A DNA stretch of 7,700 nt from an uncultured Bacilli bacterium (GTDB taxonomy: Bacteria; Bacillota_I; Bacilli_A; RF39; UBA660): NCBI GenBank assembly GCA_948874605.1, contig CAQRXS010000015.1:1-7700 (forward strand), given 5' to 3'. Shown one piece after another: positions 6,455 to 7,700 of this stretch. Every line of letters starts with the position of its first letter. Positions within the stretch are counted from its first letter, which is position 1. The notes beneath the pieces are model-generated. The model worked only from the letters and a program-made list of their open reading frames with translations. It was not told the origin of the DNA and ran no database searches. The translations under genes and the position numbers were made by a program.

Positions 6455-6478
6455 TGAAACAAAAAATTAAGGTATAAT
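6449..6478 (+). promoter_or_regulatory. Promoter candidate for the TagO-like gene
   Basis: A perfect TATAAT at 6473-6478 lies 22 nt before ATG 6501. The -35 is weak: TTGTGT (6449-6454) with an 18-bp spacer matches only half the consensus. The better-looking TTGAAA (6454-6459) is only 13 bp from the -10. A weak -35 covered by a palindrome is consistent with a regulated promoter. Confidence 0.5.
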
Positions 6479-6500
6479 AAGCGCATAAGGAGTGTTTCAT

Positions 6501-7565
6501 ATGAGATTAGCAGTAACCATACCTAACATCTTACTCATGATTTTAACAACCTTTTGTATGAGTCTTATTCTAGTACCAATCTTTAAAAAAATAGCTTTTC
6601 ACATCGGTGCAATTGATTATCCAAACCAAAGAAGGCTAAATCAAAAGCCAATGCCTACAATCGGTGGACTTGCCGTATTCCTATCCTTTCTATTTGGATA
6701 TATGATATTTGGGCGAGGCACCGTAGAAATGATATCAATTTTAATTGCTAGTTTTATAATTATTTTAATTGGTCTTATTGATGACATAAAACCCATTAGT
6801 GCGAAATATCAGCTAATCGGTCAAGCTGTCGCAGTATTAACAATCGTGCTGTATGGAAAAATTACAATTGATAACTTCACTGTTTTGGGTGTTAATTTAA
6901 TATTTCCAGAACCTCTAAATTATTTAGTTACGATGATTTTCATGTTAGGAATCATTAATGCGATCGATTTATCTGACGGAATGGATGGTTTATCAAGTGG
7001 TATTTCCATCATCTACTTTCTAACAATTTTAACGATTGGCATGTTACTTGGAATGGCGGGCAATATTGATACAACAATAGCCATTCTAATGATTGGCTCA
7101 TTATTAGGCTTTCTAGTTTATAATTTTCCACCAGCGAAACTTTATATTGGTGATTCTGGTTCAAATTTTATGGGGCTCATGGTTGCAACAACTGCGCTTT
7201 ACGGCTTTAAGCTAGCAACATTTACTTCTCTTATTATTCCTCTTGCTATATTAGCCACTCCAATCATAGACGTATTCTTTTCCATTATAAGACGAAGCCT
7301 ACAGAAGAAAAATCCATTCACAACTCCAGATAAAGATCATCTACATCATCAATTATTAAAAATGAAATTCTCTACTAAAACTTCATTGGCTGTAATATAT
7401 TTAATTAATCTTGCCTTTTCTGGTGCTTCCATTTTATATGCGATGAATTATATAAAATATGCTTTAATTTTGTATTTTGCTTTAATGATTGTTTTTCTCT
7501 TCTTGGTATTAAAAACAAACATATTATTCCCTAAAAAAGGAGCAAAGAAACATGGCAAAAAATAA
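6501..7565 (+). CDS. tagO: TagO/WecA-like undecaprenyl-phosphate sugar-1-phosphate transferase (glycosyltransferase family 4)
   Basis: Enzymes of this family move HexNAc-1-phosphate (usually GlcNAc-1-P) from a UDP-sugar to undecaprenyl phosphate at the inner membrane face, the first step of teichoic acid or polysaccharide assembly. The 354-residue length is normal. Numbering from ATG 6501, motifs are: DYPNQRRLNQKPMPTIGGLA (39-58); GLIDDIKP with the Mg-binding D94 and D95; NAIDLSDGMDGLSSG (153-167) with D159 and D162; YNFPPAKLYIGDSGSNFMG (207-225); and the cytoplasmic HLHH (280-283) in DKDHLHHQL. About ten membrane helices are apparent. D156 stands where many relatives have Asn. AAGGAG (6487-6492) is 8 nt before ATG 6501; the upstream in-frame GTG (6492) overlaps that site and is rejected. 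The end overlaps the GtrA-like gene by 14 bp. MraY is unlikely from the motif pattern; tagO versus wecA cannot be settled by sequence alone. Confidence 0.88.
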   Translation: MRLAVTIPNILLMILTTFCMSLILVPIFKKIAFHIGAIDYPNQRRLNQKPMPTIGGLAVFLSFLFGYMIFGRGTVEMISILIASFIIILIGLIDDIKPISAKYQLIGQAVAVLTIVLYGKITIDNFTVLGVNLIFPEPLNYLVTMIFMLGIINAIDLSDGMDGLSSGISIIYFLTILTIGMLLGMAGNIDTTIAILMIGSLLGFLVYNFPPAKLYIGDSGSNFMGLMVATTALYGFKLATFTSLIIPLAILATPIIDVFFSIIRRSLQKKNPFTTPDKDHLHHQLLKMKFSTKTSLAVIYLINLAFSGASILYAMNYIKYALILYFALMIVFLFLVLKTNILFPKKGAKKHGKK

Positions 7566-7700
7566 AGAAAAAATTCTAGAAATAGTAAGATATTTAATCG
7601 TTGGAGTTCTAACAACCATTGTAAGTTTAGTAATTTATTATGGACTTACAAAAACAGTTTTAAATCCAAATAATGCATTCGAACTACAAACGGCAAACGT
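7552..7700 (+). CDS. GtrA-family membrane protein, N-terminal fragment cut by window edge
   Basis: GtrA proteins are small four-helix membrane proteins linked to moving undecaprenyl-phosphate-linked sugars across the membrane. The 49 visible codons from ATG 7552 read with a basic start (MAKNKEK), then ILEIVRYLIVGVLTTIVSLV, the typical GtrA opening, in the first membrane helix (about 14-31). YYGLTKTVLNPNNAFELQTAN follows in the loop and the beginning of helix 2. The ribosome binding site AAGGAG (7537-7542) lies 9 nt upstream, within the end of the TagO-like gene, and the two reading frames overlap by 14 bp, so they are cotranslated. The rest of the gene is beyond the window. The identification rests on a short fragment, but the pattern and context agree. 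Confidence 0.75.
   Translation, partial: MAKNKEKILEIVRYLIVGVLTTIVSLVIYYGLTKTVLNPNNAFELQTAN

Noticed and set aside
6454..6478. TTGAAA plus TATAAT as a standard promoter for the TagO-like gene
   Set aside because: The spacer is only 13 bp, too short for sigma-A recognition; a weaker -35 at 6449-6454 with 18 bp is preferred.
6492..6500. GTG start for the TagO-like gene three codons upstream
   Set aside because: The GTG overlaps the AAGGAG ribosome site, which is spaced 8 nt from ATG 6501.

Overview
The window comes from a low-GC, AT-rich Gram-positive-type genome. An LCP (LytR-CpsA-Psr) protein, a dockerin-bearing wall glucosaminidase, a cadherin-like beta-sandwich surface protein, a TagO/WecA-type transferase and a GtrA protein together point to Bacillota. 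Domain style suggests an uncultured gut-type member of Bacilli or Clostridia; this is an inference from remembered families, not from a marker gene. Shine-Dalgarno sites are strong, TGA is used as a stop (end of the second plus-strand gene), and no rRNA, tRNA, CRISPR array or mobile element was recognised.

Layout: (1) 1-850, minus strand, the N-terminal 283 codons of an LCP glycopolymer transferase cut by the window edge. (2) 851-999, a divergent promoter region with a good sigma-A-type promoter on each strand. (3) 1000-4574, a two-gene operon: a secreted SH3b / glucosaminidase / dockerin protein, then a membrane-anchored surface protein with Ig-like and cadherin-like domains and a long charged cytoplasmic tail. 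It ends in an intrinsic terminator. (4) 4623-6382, a new promoter and two coupled genes: a polytopic Wzy/O-antigen-ligase-like protein and a hexapeptide-repeat acyltransferase. (5) 6439-7700, a palindrome and promoter, then a TagO/WecA-like lipid-linked sugar-phosphate transferase overlapping the start of a GtrA-family membrane protein that runs off the window.

The theme is building and remodelling the cell envelope. The TagO-like enzyme would start a glycan on undecaprenyl phosphate, the Wzy-like protein would polymerise or ligate it, the acyltransferase would decorate it, GtrA may supply lipid-linked sugar, and the LCP protein would transfer the finished polymer to the wall. The glucosaminidase would cut peptidoglycan glycan strands, and its membrane-anchored neighbour may hold or regulate it.

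The most unusual observation is that the glucosaminidase domain appears circularly permuted: what is normally its C-terminal half (about residues 113-205) lies before the catalytic N-terminal half (about residues 233-430). The same gene also has an awkward start: its Shine-Dalgarno sequence overlaps the only in-frame GTG and is spaced properly for an ATA codon instead.
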